The notes: generated from the sequence alone by a model not told the origin. DNA of 64,000 nt from Carallia brachiata (GCA_021464245.1 JADCRB010000010.1:1940735-2004734), one strand, 5' to 3'. Positions 1 through 13,527 are shown, counted from the first letter of the stretch. Translations and numbers: made by a program.

Positions 1-1997
1 ATTACTGAGACGCTAACTATTTTTCAATCATCAAATATGATTTATTTAAACTACAAATCATAATCTATTCTGTTGACAATTTTTACAGATAGAGAACGGA
101 TTGAGTTGTTTTACGTAGACTGCTACGGTCAACTACCTACTCCAACAAGGAACCATTTTTATTTTGTTCTTTCGTAATGGTAACAAGGAAAGTATCCAAG
201 CACGCAGATTTGAATTGTCTTCGTACACATTTTGTCTCTGTAGTTTTCATCTTATCCAGGTAGCAAAGGCAATGTTGGTAGACTCAATGGTTTCAGCCTT
301 GGGGCAACAAAAGCATGGAAGGATGGAAGCTCCGTGTTGATGGTCCATTGGGTTTGAAATGCAAGACATTGAGTTTATATCTGCAATGGAACGTCCACGA
401 CCAGCTTGCCAAAATAACGATGTCTTCCACAAAATTATTTTGGAAAAATGGTCCTCCGGGAACTGCATTGGACGGGCTTAAACCATTGTTTTAATATTGG
501 TTTTATTTTCATCAGTTTTAATTCACTCTGTTCAAAAATTATGGCTGCGGTCCATTCTATGAGATTGGCTTGCGATTATAAGATTTTTTTTGTTTTTTAA
601 TTTGTAAGGTTTAGAGATTAAACTCTAAAAAACTTAAGAGTTTAATTGATTCTAAAAGAATTTCAATATTTTTATTTTTATTTTTTTTAGATTGATGATT
701 TTAGCCTGCCATATTATTAAGAGTTCCAGCTCTAGCTTCTTCCGATTTGTCTCTTTGGCACTGGAATAAACGGATCAAAGTCAGGGAAGTGATTTTTTTT
801 TTTTTTTTTTCAATCTTGAGAACCTTTTCTTTCAAACTTTCTTTTTTTTATTTTTTAAGTAATAATTATAGTTATCAGACTAAATCCGGCCAATGACTCA
901 GCCAAGAAGTAAGGTCATCAGTTTATTGGTTCAATTGCTGGATCATTGGTTGAACCACATAAAAATATAATAATAATAATAATATAATAATAATGAAATA
1001 TTCACATCACATAAATCACAATAAATAAAAAAATTTAATCTTAAAATGTAAAAAATTAGAACAATACACTAAAATTGTAATTTAATATATTTATTTTTAT
1101 TCATTGAATAATATTCAAAATATTCGTCTCTGATTTCATTTTAAATTTTAATATATATTTTCTATTCAATTGGTATTAACTCTATATATTTATTTTTGTT
1201 TAGATAACATATATTTTTTAAGAATTTAAAATCAACTTCTAACTTCTAATGACTAAAGAGTATAAAAAAAAACTCAAATAATAAATTTATGATAACAAGT
1301 AAATGTTAACTTATTAATAATTGAAATAAGTAGTAAATTATTATGATATAAGTGTCAAAAAAAGTGGATTAAAAAAATTTAATATTTTTGAATTAAAAAA
1401 ATTAATTTTTTAAATTGATAAAAATTGATCAAATTTCAATTTTATTGAAACACAAGATTTAATCAAGTTTGACTGAATTTAACCCAAATTTTAATTGAAT
1501 CATATTTTTTTTAATTTGATTGTATAATCTGATTTAATATTTGAATCATGGAATTTTCAATCTAATCGGTTAAATCGAGTCAGTTCAGACAACTAGGCGA
1601 TAACTTGTCCGTCTATTTGAAATTCTAGAAGCCTCTAACGTTGTACGGTGCGGAATTACATGCTCCGTTCGTAATCGGCGTGACATCAGTCACGTGCTTT
1701 GCCGTTTTGACAGACACTTTAACAAGGTTTTTTTTTTTTTTTTGTTTTTCCTGACATAACCGCGTCGTTATTTCTTTTCGGATCCATTCGCAAGTGACTT
1801 TGGGACGTCGCGGTGCATTCGTTTCTTTTTTTATTTTGAACATTTCATTTCCTTTTTTACATAAAAAAAAATTTATAATTATATTTCTCATAACATTTAT
1901 CAGTGAATGTGACTTTTATACTATTTCATCTTCATTTAACCTATTTTGTAACACAAATCCTTATTTCAACATGTTAAATTCAAACAAACTTCTATAC
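1..1997. other. Intergenic; no gene assigned
   Basis: Bases 110-480 and 1620-1830 are richer in GC than their surroundings. The first contains a 73-codon minus-strand open frame (247-468) that I do not recognise; the second contains a CACGTG G-box near 1692. Between them, 880-1600 is AT-rich with CGGTT/AACCA-type ends and may be a decayed transposon related to the elements at 32.7 and 50.9 kb. None of this is enough to call a gene. Confidence 0.4.
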
Positions 1998-2000
1998 TAA

Positions 2001-2279
2001 AGTTTATTTGTTTACTGTAAAATAACTTATATTTATAAAATATTTACAGGAAAATATATTTGCAGTGAAAATAATGATTTTCTTTTATCACTTACTTATA
2101 GCACAGTTTGTATTTTCCCTAAAAATAACTTCAGCTCTACAAAAGGAGAAGTTATTTTACCTGAAAATTTAAAAATTTTTCTCAAATTTTACCTATGTAA
2201 AATATTTTTCGTGAAACAAATACCAGAAAACCTGTAAAATTTTTTCCTATAAAATGTTTTACAGGAAACAAACACACCC
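2001..2279. mobile_element. Tourist/PIF-Harbinger-like MITE, copy 1
   Basis: A 279 bp non-autonomous element flanked by TAA on both sides (1998-2000 and 2280-2282). It matches the 265 bp element at 14516-14780 nearly end to end, including GGAGAAGTTATTTTACCTG and the 3' end CAAACACACCC. Its left terminus has decayed (AGTTTATTTGTTT against GGGTCCGTTTGTTT in copy 2). It contains no open frame. A three-base TWA target duplication with GGGT-type termini is what is known of PIF/Harbinger MITEs. Confidence 0.8.
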
Positions 2280-3089
2280 TAACTCACGATATTAATAAAT
2301 TTAGAATTAAATATCACAAATTTAATATAAGTTCTTTTTTTTTTTTTTTTTTTTTTTTGAGAAAGATGCCAGGAAAGAGACTTAAACCAAACCAATGCAA
2401 AAAAATCACGGCGGATCACCATCAGATGCAATTCTCAGTTTTAGTATTTCATGCCAAAACACATATGCTTGGCGACCAAGTATAGATTCCCAGCGAAACC
2501 CAGCGTGCATTTTTTTTCGCTCTCTCATGAACGATGGTAATGTATCAAATTTTTTGTCTTTGTATCTTTCTCTCTCCTGTTAAAAAATTGGTAGAACTAA
2601 AACGTCTAAGTGTTTTTTAGAAAATGTCCTAATATTTCAAATTTTTATTTTTATTTTAAATTTTTTTTATTATAATTGTAAAAAAGGATATATGAGATTT
2701 ATAGAAAAAAATTACGCTTATTATATAACTTATAACATACATCTTAATAAGCAAACAAAAAGAGCTAAAAAGTTCTTATTCTATAACTATCGGTCTAATA
2801 TTAATATTTAGGAAACGATATTTACCTTGAAAGAAATCAATAGGGACTAAGGTACTCATTTCTTGTAAATCCCTGTATTATTAAAGGGAACTGATTACCA
2901 ATAGGGCTTCTATAAACGAGACGATATTATATCAATGGAAGGTCACCGACTGAAAAAGTCACCAGTCAAAAGAGTCCATGGAAATTTCTATTTTTTTAAT
3001 GGTTTGTTCATATACCTGTTTTATATTGTTGTTGCTAATTATTGTTATTGATACATATTATTGATTGTTGTTATGAACAAAATGAAATT

Positions 3090-3615
3090 GAGCGTTTGAT
3101 AAAATTAACACTAATTAATTGTTATTAAAATAATAAAATAACTATTTATAAAATTATGTTTTCGTATTAGAAATCTGCTATAAGTTTTTTTGTAAAAAAT
3201 GATAAAAAAATCTGAAATTATAATTTTTTTGAAGTATTTAATTTTTTACCCAATTTTTTTAATTATTGTTTAGAAAAAATTTTTAAGAAAAGAAAACAAT
3301 TAGAAAAGGAAAGCAAAAAGGGTAAATAAATCAAAGTCACAAAACAAAGATGTTAAGGATCAAAGACACCATGCAGTCACTTGTGCAGTTAACCATGTAA
3401 AGAATTAAAGCAAATATATATTTTACAAAAAAAAAAAACAAATAGTAAAGGAACTAAACTATTATTGCTGGTAGTTATTCAGTAAAAAAAAAAAAAAAAA
3501 AGCTATCAGCTGCTATTTTTCTAAAAGAGTAATCCAAGATTATTCTTTCACTCGATTGCTATTTGGGAACAAACTGCAATTCCAATAATAAAGCAAAAAA
3601 TTTAATCAAACACCC
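3090..3615. mobile_element. Candidate MITE with GTTTGAT inverted termini
   Basis: The left end GAGCGTTTGATAAAATT and the reverse complement of the right end, GGGTGTTTGATTAAATT, match at 14 of 17 positions. The 526 bp interior is AT-rich with poly-A runs and no open frame. A related right-hand end may lie near 4460-4545. I could not find a clean target duplication, so the superfamily is open. Confidence 0.5.
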
Positions 3616-6280
3616 TTTTCCTTCCTTTTTTTAAAATAAAATGTAAGTACATCTCATAAAAACTAAACCAAGGATTTTACTAGCAATAGTCAATTTTACC
3701 TTCTCTTTAATAATCGTTCATACGTAACATATACTGATTAATTATTAAAAAGATGAAAGTTAAATATATTATAAATTTGTGATTGAGAAGTATTAATTTT
3801 TTATTTAAATTATAAAAAAAAGATAAAAAATGACTGTCCGTAATAAATTTCACTCAACCAAACACCCTTACAATAAGAGGTCATTTTACATAACATTGTA
3901 ACACTCACCAACTGTTTTAGAGATAGTTAAATCATTCTTCGACTGGGTCAAAATCAAATTATCATTGTTAAATCAACCTAACCCAACGTAGGCAATGTTC
4001 TAAAATTGTATATCTATTTATGAGATTACTTAATCATATATTAAAGTGTATAACAAGCAATTTGAATTTTACTCGGAGTCAATTAAAAAAAATAATGAAG
4101 TGTATGATATGAGCATTAATTTTTACTAAATGATAAAAATTATTATATTTGAGATTTTTTTATAAGTGTCAGTATTAAAAAAATTTAACATGAAAAAAAT
4201 ATCTAAGAATAGTTAAAAAAATTATTGAAGTTATATAAATACTCAGAAAATTAATTAGCATATCTAATTTGTGTGACAAGTAAAAAAAATAATAGTAAAA
4301 TTATATAAATATTTTTTAAAAGTAATTTAGATTATATAAATTATTATTATTATTAAAAAGTAAAAAGTAATCTAAAAAGTAGTAAAAAGTTACTTGGAAT
4401 TACTTTTCAATTAACTGCTGTTAGGGAATCAAATAAGAAAATAAACAAAATCAAATAGTAATATCAAAAAATTTACTAAATACCTATTTTCTTTCTTTTT
4501 GAAAATAAAACATAAATACATCCCTTCAAAAGTTAACCCAAACACCCCCTTAAACTAAATTAGCACATCTCAAATTAAACTTACACAAGCCGAACAAATG
4601 TTCTAAAACAAGTAGACCACTAGTTGAATTATATCATACTAAGAAATGGATGAAACGTAGGCGAGAAAAGTGAATGTTGTTAGTATATCGGGAAACATCA
4701 TACCATTACTAGCAAATGTTGGAATGAAATAAATGGTTTTATATACTACGAAACCTCTTTCGAACAATGTCGATATTATCTTTAAGGATAACACATTTTA
4801 AATTATTTGTTAGTGAAATTCAAAATTTTGCATCAGTCATGTAACCTGTGTATAACTGTTGAACTATCTATCCCAGCAATTAATTAAGGTATAAACTTAT
4901 AACAACAATAATAAAGTCTCAATTCTAAATTCAATGAGAATATATTATATGAATTTTTTGTCACTATTAGTTCTATCATCCACTAAATTAGATGTGAAGA
5001 CTAATTGTTCTAAATTCTTTCTAATCAAATATTTCTATGTTAACCAAATAAAATTAAAATCTTGCCAGCTATAGGTGGTGATCTTAATTCCATAAAATAA
5101 CATTATTGATGCCATTAAAGGCTTTACTTTCATTATAGAGAGCAGGAACATGGGTTTAAAAGAATAATGTTTTGTTGAGCGATAAAAGAACAGCGAATTT
5201 ACATGTCCGTCAGTTTTGTTTTGGAATTTATCGAACAAATTATGATTATCATTTTTAAAATTACAACTGATATTTTTAAAATATAAAAATAAAAATATTT
5301 TAAAAATATCAGTTTGATTTCAAAAATAATAATGTAAATTTCAATCGGTACAAATTTGACACACAAACTAAAATTACAAATATACAACTTTTATTCATAA
5401 AAGAATAATGTTAATAGTAATAAGTGTCTAGTTGGACGTTATAGCTACTTTTCAGCGTATTGCGTGGTTAAATTTTCCATGTATCTGGTGGCTGCTTTAA
5501 GCTTAGGGTAAAGGAATAGGAACCAAAAAAAATAGAAGACAAGCGCAATCTATGGGCTACACTAAACATACTCTTTGGTACAAAAGTATCATTTTTGATA
5601 AAACTGTGCCATATCATTTTTATTTTTTTAAGAAAGAAAAAAATAGGTAATAATTATAGAAAATATTTAGTAGTATTTTTAGATGAGATTAAAGTGTGAT
5701 TAAAATTATATAAATTATTAAATAGTTAAATTTAAAAAATAATAAACTATTAAATACTATAAGTTAAGGAGATTTCTATTTTTATTTTTTTTTAAGTAAG
5801 TGTAACTTACTGCTAATTTTACGTCACACAATAAATATGATCTACTTAAATAAAAAAATTAAAAAAATATTTAAATTGTATTAAATTATAAATTAAATTA
5901 ACTAGTATTATAAATTAAACTATACAATTATTTTAATTTTATCTAAAATACATTTATATACTAGAGCATGGTCATATTGATAAGGACGAATATGAATGAA
6001 GAAAGTTCCAAGAAGGATGGAATTTTTTTTTTTCTTTGCTTGTGTTTTTTAGGGGGTTAAAGAAGAGGCCACAATTTTTAGGTGACTGCATAAGCTGTGC
6101 AATGAATAGAAGCCACGTAAGCGCATAATTAGTGGTCAAACGAAGCGAGAAAGCAGAAAGTGTTTAACGAGGATGGTCGTGAAGTGCTGCCTGATGTGGG
6201 TTGATGAGTATACTTAACTTGTAACCATGGTTAAATATACTCCAAGTAGTGCATTCCTCCAAGTTGCAATCCCTTCCCTA
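3616..6280. other. AT-rich intergenic spacer upstream of the NAC gene
   Basis: No coding signal. It contains a palindromic element at about 5249-5335 (listed separately) and many A and T runs. The last 250 bases before the TATA box at 6286 are less AT-rich, as expected of a proximal promoter. Confidence 0.55.
5249..5335. repeat. Palindromic AT-rich element, copy 1
   Basis: CAACTGATATTTTTAAAATA on the left faces an inverted TATTTTAAAAATATCAGTTTG on the right, forming a hairpin of about 80 bp. A close relative with the same arm order and the same AAAATAATAAT right flank lies at 20350-20445. Both look like copies of one small foldback MITE. Confidence 0.6.
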
Positions 6281-6285
6281 TTCTC

Positions 6286-6293
6286 TATATATA
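6286..6293 (+). promoter_or_regulatory. TATA box of the NAC-like gene
   Basis: TATATATA lies in a pyrimidine-rich stretch, followed about 60 bases later by a plausible 5' exon ending in ACTGAG before a GT. The first coding exon begins at 7474 after a good acceptor (GGTGCAG), so I infer a 5' UTR intron of roughly 1.1 kb. A TGCTC pentamer is repeated four times just inside that intron (6381-6400). The transcription start itself cannot be read from the sequence. Confidence 0.5.
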
Positions 6294-7521
6294 GCCTCAT
6301 TCGTCCTCAATTAAGCTGCGTGCGTGCCCATTTTGAGTAGTCTCGAAGTTACTGAGGTGGGTATTGTCTGCTTTCTTGTCTGCTCTGCTCTGCTCTGCTC
6401 TCATTAAGGCTAGATTAGATTGAAGAATCTGAATCATTACTCCCATCATCATCATCGTCATCGTCTATTTATGTTTGTGCTTAAATTCCCTTTTTCTCTT
6501 TGGGAATTTTTTGTTAGGTTATGTCATTGAATATTCCGATTCTTGCATATTCTTCCGATTCTGTCATTAAAGTTGTAACTTTTTTTTTTTTTGGGTTTGG
6601 TTGCTGGGAAAACGGAGGAAAACAAAAAGGTCGTTTGGATACTTTGGATCGTTGATGGGCTCTTGATTTAATTGGGTCAAGTCCGAGATGGAAAATTTTG
6701 CCTTAGAATTGTTTTTTCTTTGAGCTCGATCGTGGGTTTTTGATTTTCTGAAACAAATGGGTAAATTTTTTATGCCTTATTGGTGTGGCTTGCCCTTTTT
6801 GACTCCAGTCCATAGATCGTATGATTGGTTTTAAGCAGATGGATATGGAGGAAAAAGAGGAAAATAGGGTTTTCTTTTCATTTGAAAGCAAAAGGCATAT
6901 TGAACTAATTCAGGTTCTTTCGTCAGGGGTTGAAAGAACTTAAATTTTTGCTTTTTGTTTTTTTTTTTTTATGGGCCAAACAGTCAGCAATATTCTTCTT
7001 TGTATTAGATCAGGTTCCAGGTCCGGCAGAATATAATTCGATCTTTCACAATTTTTACCCCATGTTTGTTGGTATTCTGTTGTTTGTTGTGTGATCCTGG
7101 CTGTTTGTGACCTCTATTGACAATTCAGTGATGTGTGAACAAGTTAGAGCAGTAATTCTTGGTTTTCTAAGCTAAAAATAAGTTGCTCTTTGTGGATCTT
7201 TTGCTTGGGGAGGGAGGAGGGTTTAAATGTCAATAAGGCAGTATAGTTTCATTCTACTTCTTATATGCCTGCACCTCTTGTTTTGTCTTTCTCTCTATTG
7301 TATTTCCATGCTCTTCGGAAGTTTCAACTGTCTGGAAGGAAAATTTTGATTTTGGCTTCTGCTGCCCAATTTGATTTTATCTGTGTATTTCATGTAATTG
7401 GGGCTTTAATATCTTTGGCTTGGGTTGTCTTTTGATTTCTAGCTTTGACTCCCCCTTTTAATAGTCGGTGCAGAGAGATTTTGGTCCAGTACCGTTTGCT
7501 GTCCCTTGGAATCGAATTGCA

Positions 7522-10500
7522 ATGTGTCCTCCAACAATTCTGGATATTGGTTCTGATTCTAATCCAAAGGGTATATTTATTTCCTGGGAAAATAATCGGG
7601 GGATGCCCTCTTCCATGCAATGTGATTGCTGATGTCAATCCTTTCTGCTATCCGCCGTCAAATTTACCTGGTAGGAGTTCTTTCTTTAGCCATTCAAGGA
7701 TTTAGTGTTTTGAGGGTTTAACTAGTCTACAATCCTACTGTATTGTATCTTTATGGCCTGTATATCTAGTACCATTATCCTTGTTATCTCAAATTTGTCA
7801 ACTACTCGTTGACTGACATAGGGCGCTATGAAATCAATTGCAATATTTATAAAGCAAAACATGGAACTTCGGATAAGAATTGACACACTTTATTTTGGCA
7901 GTTGCAGACACTTTGAGACACCACACTGTAAATATATAGTGTGTTTTTGACATTTCTAATAACACATGTTGTGCTCGTCCTTAACTCTATATACTGTACA
8001 GACATGTATCCTCGTGCGTATTCTGCATATTCCTACATGCCTTTGTCTGTATTTGTCTCTGCTTTACCCATTTCACTGTAAACACGTTCTAACTGCATAC
8101 TCTCTCTCTCCCTCTCTCTCCCTCTCACTCTCTCATTCACTTGTGCTGCAATGCTTTTTTAAAAAATCGCGGGGGGATTTCCAAAACTCTTGCATAGAAA
8201 GCCCTTTACAATTTTGATGAATGATGATAACTCTTGCATAGAAAGCCCGTTACAATTTTGATGAATGATGTTATGTTAATCTTATTTTGTTCCTATCATC
8301 AATTTAGAGAAATACCATGGATTAAGCCCATGAGTGAGATAGTCGGTCTAACAGTATGTTCATGAGTAATGAACAAACATATTGGATTATCTAGTGAATG
8401 GATGGCTGCTAAGTATCTTCTTTTTAGGTTGCCATATTGGGCAAGCTGAATTTTGGTGATAAGAATATGTTATCTCAAATTTTTGTTTATCAAAGTTGTA
8501 TCAAATGCATGGTGGTTTTTCTTTTTCAAGTGGAATGGCTATGATGATTTGTTGGATAACAATATCTTATTGGCATTGCAAATAAAAATTTGATTCTGGA
8601 TCAGCTTAGCATTTTAAATTGTAAGCTTACTAAGATTCTTATGCAGAAAATATCTGGTACTTGATTTGCACAAAGGAGAATGAAAATACGAAACTTGGAA
8701 ACTGGAAGGTCAAAGGGGAGGCTTGCATATTATTTTCAGACTCTGTCATCACTGGTTGGAGAACCACCCTTGAATTCTTTGAAGGCCATGCTCCTCATGA
8801 GCATAAAACTGATTGGCTAATGCAAGAGTACTGGATAACTCGAAAAGGAGGACACGAAAACATCAAGTACAAGGTAATTCATGGATTATGCTGCCCTTTA
8901 TGCTTATTTTTTGATGTTTGTATTTTCTTTTCGCTCTCCATCCAACCTGCCAGTCAACTGCCAGTTTGGTTTGGACATGTTGCAGGAAGCCAGCTCGCTG
9001 TGCAGAGTCTTTCTTGGGGGTGAAGCAGGTTTAGAGCATGGAAAGCAACAAAAACTGCCTGTCCTCTTCGATGCCAGTGAAAACTGCATTCCCTCATCAA
9101 ATTCGGTTCGTCAAAAGGATGACAATGAGAGTGACGACAAATCTACTAGCAAGCATAAGGTGCATAAATATTGATCCTAGCATGCTTTTCTATTGGCCAC
9201 GTAGGTTGGATGTCTGCCACCATCTTGAGCGTTTGTCTTTATGTTAAAGCTGAATGCTATCAACTGTTAAATCAGTTGTCATTACTAAAAGGAAATTTTC
9301 AGCTCAAGGTAGTGGTAGAAGTTTAACAAATAAAACCTTCGAAAGAGTAAACTGAGGGCTGGAGAAAAAGACAGGATAACAGTCTTAGTGTAAAAATACA
9401 AACTTTAAAGGAGAGAGAGAGGGGGGGGGCAGAGTTGAAAGAAAAAAGAGTAGGGATACTTTATTGCCAAAGCTGGAGGGAGTAAGGAGTTACAGCATAG
9501 ATAGAAGGATAAAGATAACAAATTGTAAAGCTGGAATGCTGAATATTTAATGTGCAAAAGTATCTCTGATTGAATACAGATATTGAAATCTAGTATAGAC
9601 AAGACTTGATTGTACTAATAATGAAGCCCAATGTGTTTCTTTCTGTTGTCAGTCGGTTAATATAGGGTTACAGCAGCAAAAAATTTCCTCAGTGCATATC
9701 TCTTTGTGTCTTGAAGCCTAGGAGGTTTTTTTGTAGGTGGGCAAGGATGATGAAATTGGAAACTTGGCTATCACAGGGGATTCTCTGAATGATGGTGTGG
9801 AGTTTCCCCCTGAAGATGATTGGGTCTCCCGAGGTGACTACTTGGAATTGCTTGATCTTGACACTCTAGCATCATCTTCTTCAAGCTCAGATAATTCAAG
9901 TTGCTTGTCAATGTCATCGGACGAATACTTTGATTCGGGGGCTTTGTTGAGGGACTTGGAACTTGATATTAACAATGACTTAGTGAAGAAGGACGCCGCT
10001 TGCAAGTTCAATGTCTCTACACCTTTAAGGCCAGATGATTTGGTTGTGTTGCCTGTCTCTCCAGGTTTGTGCAAGCATTATTCCCTGTCCTATGTTTACT
10101 ATGCTACTTTAAAAAATGCACATATGCATATCCTCCCTGTGCATTTGTAATTCCACTGCACCTCCAAGGAGGGTATGCACATATTCATGTTATTCTTTTT
10201 GGATTCCTCATTCCGCTGAGAAACATATGTGACAGTCAAATCTAGGAACTTAGGATACTCTCCTTATCTTCATGAGTTAATGCTTTAAGTGCAATGTCTG
10301 TTTTGCACCATTTTCTGTTGCCTTGTAGTGGACTTGGGTTCATGTACATGGTGCTTCTCTAAGTTTAGGTTGGATTTTTCTTTAGGAGCCCCCAGATGTA
10401 GGCACAAGTGCACACAGTTTTTCTCATTGCCTTTGCTTATTGTAACACATAGAAACTGCTGCTGAGTACCTTGTACTGTGTGATTACCAATGGCATCTTT

Positions 10501-11223
10501 TAAAACTCTTCACAAATTTTATTTTATTTAATTTTTTAGGCTATCTTCCCACCTTTTTATCACCATGTAGATTCTACTGACACCCCACTTTCCATGGTTA
10601 TCCTGTTGCTACCTATTGAACCATTTTAGATATAATGGCATTTGAGACCTGTTGTAAATTTTATAAGTTGAAATTATCCTATAGAGATAATCTGTTAATG
10701 ATGTCCAATTACGTTGAGGGTTCTCATCCGACTAGTTGCCTGCATCTCCCATTTTGTAGGTTCTTCCTTTTTGTGCCCATTTTCTGTCTTAGTTTCTTAC
10801 ATGTGTTTTGACTGAAAGATGATTGTCAAAGTTGCTGTGGTGTTTCTTTATTGGTAATCTCAGTGAATGAGTGAGGAACCTATTACAAGAAGTTGACTGT
10901 ATTCAAATGCTTTGTTGACAGGACCTGTGTTCAGATTAGAAGGAAATATGCCAACTAAAGACGAAAACTCACAGAGCTGATCCTGTCATCCCTGGTAGGG
11001 ATAATGGCTGTAAAGATCCGGAAGTAACGTTTTGCTGCACACAGTCAGAAATCAGAGAGTAATTTGCAGAAATGAGGGTCCATCCTCAATTTGTCATGAT
11101 GTGGGCACATCATCTGGTAGTCAGATTGCATCTCAAGATGGAAAAAGGAAAGCTTCCAAGAGCAGAATGAAAAGGCACAAGAAGAAGTATTTATGCTTCA
11201 TGCCATTTTACTTCTTGTTCTGA
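7522..11223 (+). CDS. NAC-domain transcription factor gene, frame disrupted at the 5' end (possible pseudogene)
   Basis: Plant NAC proteins are DNA-binding transcription factors. Exons I can place: 7474-7670 (coding from ATG 7522), 8647-8873, 8986-9159, 9737-10064, then either 10922-10980 or 11045-11223. All junctions are GT-AG and phases agree from 7670 onward. Exon 2 carries the diagnostic second half of the NAC domain: ENIWYL, then LGNWKVKGEA, TGWRTTLEFFEG, and KTDWLMQEYWI. Exon 4 is an acidic, serine-rich region that fits an activation domain. The ATG frame starts MCPPTILDIGS and stops at TGA 7630-7632, while the NAC segment GCPLPCNVIADVNP lies in the next frame of the same exon and has no ATG of its own. 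The part normally holding the first NAC subdomains is missing between them. Using the 11045 acceptor, the protein would end in a basic stretch plus KYLCFMPF; using 10922 it stops at 10980. The family call is firm; intactness is doubtful. Confidence 0.75.
8185..8272 (+). repeat. 44 bp tandem duplication inside NAC intron
   Basis: Two head-to-tail copies (8185-8228 and 8229-8272) starting AACTCTTGCATAGAAAGCCC differ at only a few bases, so the duplication is recent. It lies in the intron between the first and second NAC coding exons, just after a CT-rich stretch at 8100-8135. No coding effect is expected. Confidence 0.85.
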
Positions 11224-12640
11224 TTACATGCTTACACGCTTATAGGATTGTTGTGTGAGCCAAGTGTCTTTGCAACTGTGTTAGTATTGTTGTTAAGTCA
11301 GTTTGTTTGAACAATAACTAGGCCAGCACAGGTCTGTCTCTTTTGTTTCTTGGGATTAGACGACTTACGAAGCGCAAAGACATAGCTCTATAATTATAGA
11401 CGTAAAGCTACCAAGTAGACGGTGTTTGAACAAGGACAACAGTGGCAGGCTAATGTTAAGGAGAAACATTTAGATGCCAATTATCTAGTGCAATGGCACG
11501 CAGAGGATCCCGTGCATTTGTTTTGCGTCTGTTGATGCTTGTAAATCATTCATGTGACATTTCTATTGGAAGAATACTTGTTATAGCTGAATTTTATTTA
11601 CTGTTTGATTCTTGCATATGCATATGGGTAGGGAGTTAATTATTTTCTAATGGAATTCCGATTTAAAATATAGAACATTAGCAAGATCCAGTTTTGCAGA
11701 GAATTAACTAGACCTTGTCAATTGGACCTCGATGAACTGCTTTCTAACCAGTTTGAACAATTGTTCAAAGCGCTTGGCCGATATGACCAGACCATACAGA
11801 CAAACCAACATGTTCAGTAAACAAGAAAGCAATGCAATCTGAGTCTATTCATGGCAGGGGAATCGAAGCTCTAGTGTTTGTGGCGTGGCCCGCAAATAGC
11901 ATAAACTTGACTTTTAACAAGGAAATCTTAAGGTTCATTTGGAAAATGTTGTGATTAAAAGTACGCATTGCTTGCTAGCTGTTCAGCACGTCAGCTGCTG
12001 GGATAAGGATATGGGAAAATGTCCTGTCTAGTTGCTGCATCATCCATACGATTAATGCCTAACCAATAGCCAACGGTTTGGATACACTCAGCGATCCGGG
12101 CCATTTAGGTTTGACAAACCGTTGCTTCATGTGCCTGCAGCAACTTTGTAGAATTTGTTTGCAGCTTTCCTTGGCCTGGATGTTGGGCCGAATGGTTACT
12201 TTCCTGCCCCATCTTTTCTCTGACCCAATTGAAAAAGAGGCTGGCCCTGTGATTCTGTGACCCTATTGTGGTTTCCCTGGAATTTGTTGACGAGAACTCT
12301 GTTAAGATGAGCATGAGAGTGACTCTGATCATTAGCTCGAGTAGTCACCGGTCCTATTCAACTTCCACCATAACCCCTCTCCCTTTTTTTAGTATGGGTT
12401 TAATCTTCCTTCAAGACAAAAAAAAAAAAAAAAAAAGGCTTGAGAGTGATTCCGAAATTGGTTTATCCCCACTGCCGTGGCTTCCATAAACCTCAAGAAC
12501 TTGTCAAAATGGCATGCAAATCCCATGAAAATTGATAAAGTATGCAAAGGACTCTAATTTACAACTTCAGAATTGGTAGTAAAATCAACCCTTTTTCTTT
12601 TCTTTTTCTTTTTCTTTTTTTTTTTTTTTAATTTCACATC
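11224..12640. other. 3' flank of the NAC gene, no gene recognised
   Basis: GC content is a little higher than in the deserts, as expected for 3' UTR and downstream flank. Short open frames near 12078-12489 on both strands resemble no family I know and end in homopolymers. A poly-A run at 12419-12436 and a TTTTTC-rich tract near 12597-12629 close the segment. Confidence 0.5.
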
Positions 12641-13491
12641 ATCTTTCCCCGGACAGAAAGAAAGTGAAGAAAGCTAAGTCCACTTTGATTGTGGGTGCAG
12701 TGACGATATCTGTATAACTAATGGGGGTCAGTTGGTACTCCTACATGAGAAAAGCAGCAACAGTTTTTTCCCTTATATATCCCCAACAATCAGCAGCTAA
12801 TTTAAAAAAAAAAAAAAAAATGTAGCCATTGGGAAGCAAAAGAATGTGACCAAAATAAATAAAACAAGAAGTGGGCTCGTCACACAAAACAAAACATATT
12901 CGGGGCACATTTCTACAGATCTTCAATTAAGCTTCAGCTAAATCCAAAGCTCCCCCAGGGGGAAGCATCTTAACATCTCCTTGAAGGGTGCACATTGCCA
13001 AGGTTCCTTTGCTTTTGTCCTTTCTAAGTTTCAATTTACAGAAGAATGGAACGGAAGAGAAGAGTCTTAACATAAAATATTAATTGTATCAGATTTTTAA
13101 AAAATGGTCTTACATTTATAATGGGGACTAGCGACGGCAATTATAATAAAGAAAGCCAACATCCGGTTGTCCACCTGTGCAGGATTTTCCTTCTTGTGGA
13201 TATGGGTCCCCTACAAAAGGATTTTGGCTGGCATAACACTTCACGTTTAGCTTATTTGTGGATATTTTTCCTTCTGGAGGGGTCACAAAAGATCATTTGG
13301 CGCATTCTGTTCTGCCCTGATACAACTATTTGGACTTGCGTGTTTTTTCTACAGGATAATATGATGTTTACTAGCTCAAGGTTTCAATAGGATTAAACAT
13401 ACATTCTTAAAATTTATTTTTATAATAAGAGTATATGACGTAATTTTTCTTGATGGTCTATGAAATATTAATTTTATTTTCTTATTTTTAC

Positions 13492-13527
<36 letters not shown>

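Noticed and set aside
8100..8140. Repeat arrays as CRISPR
   Set aside because: CT-rich and other short repeats here are simple sequence; no regular repeat-spacer pattern exists anywhere in the window, and the DNA is of plant type.
8661..9023. 120-codon open frame as a stand-alone gene
   Set aside because: It is NAC exon 2 reading through its splice donor at 8874 into the intron; the NAC similarity stops exactly there.
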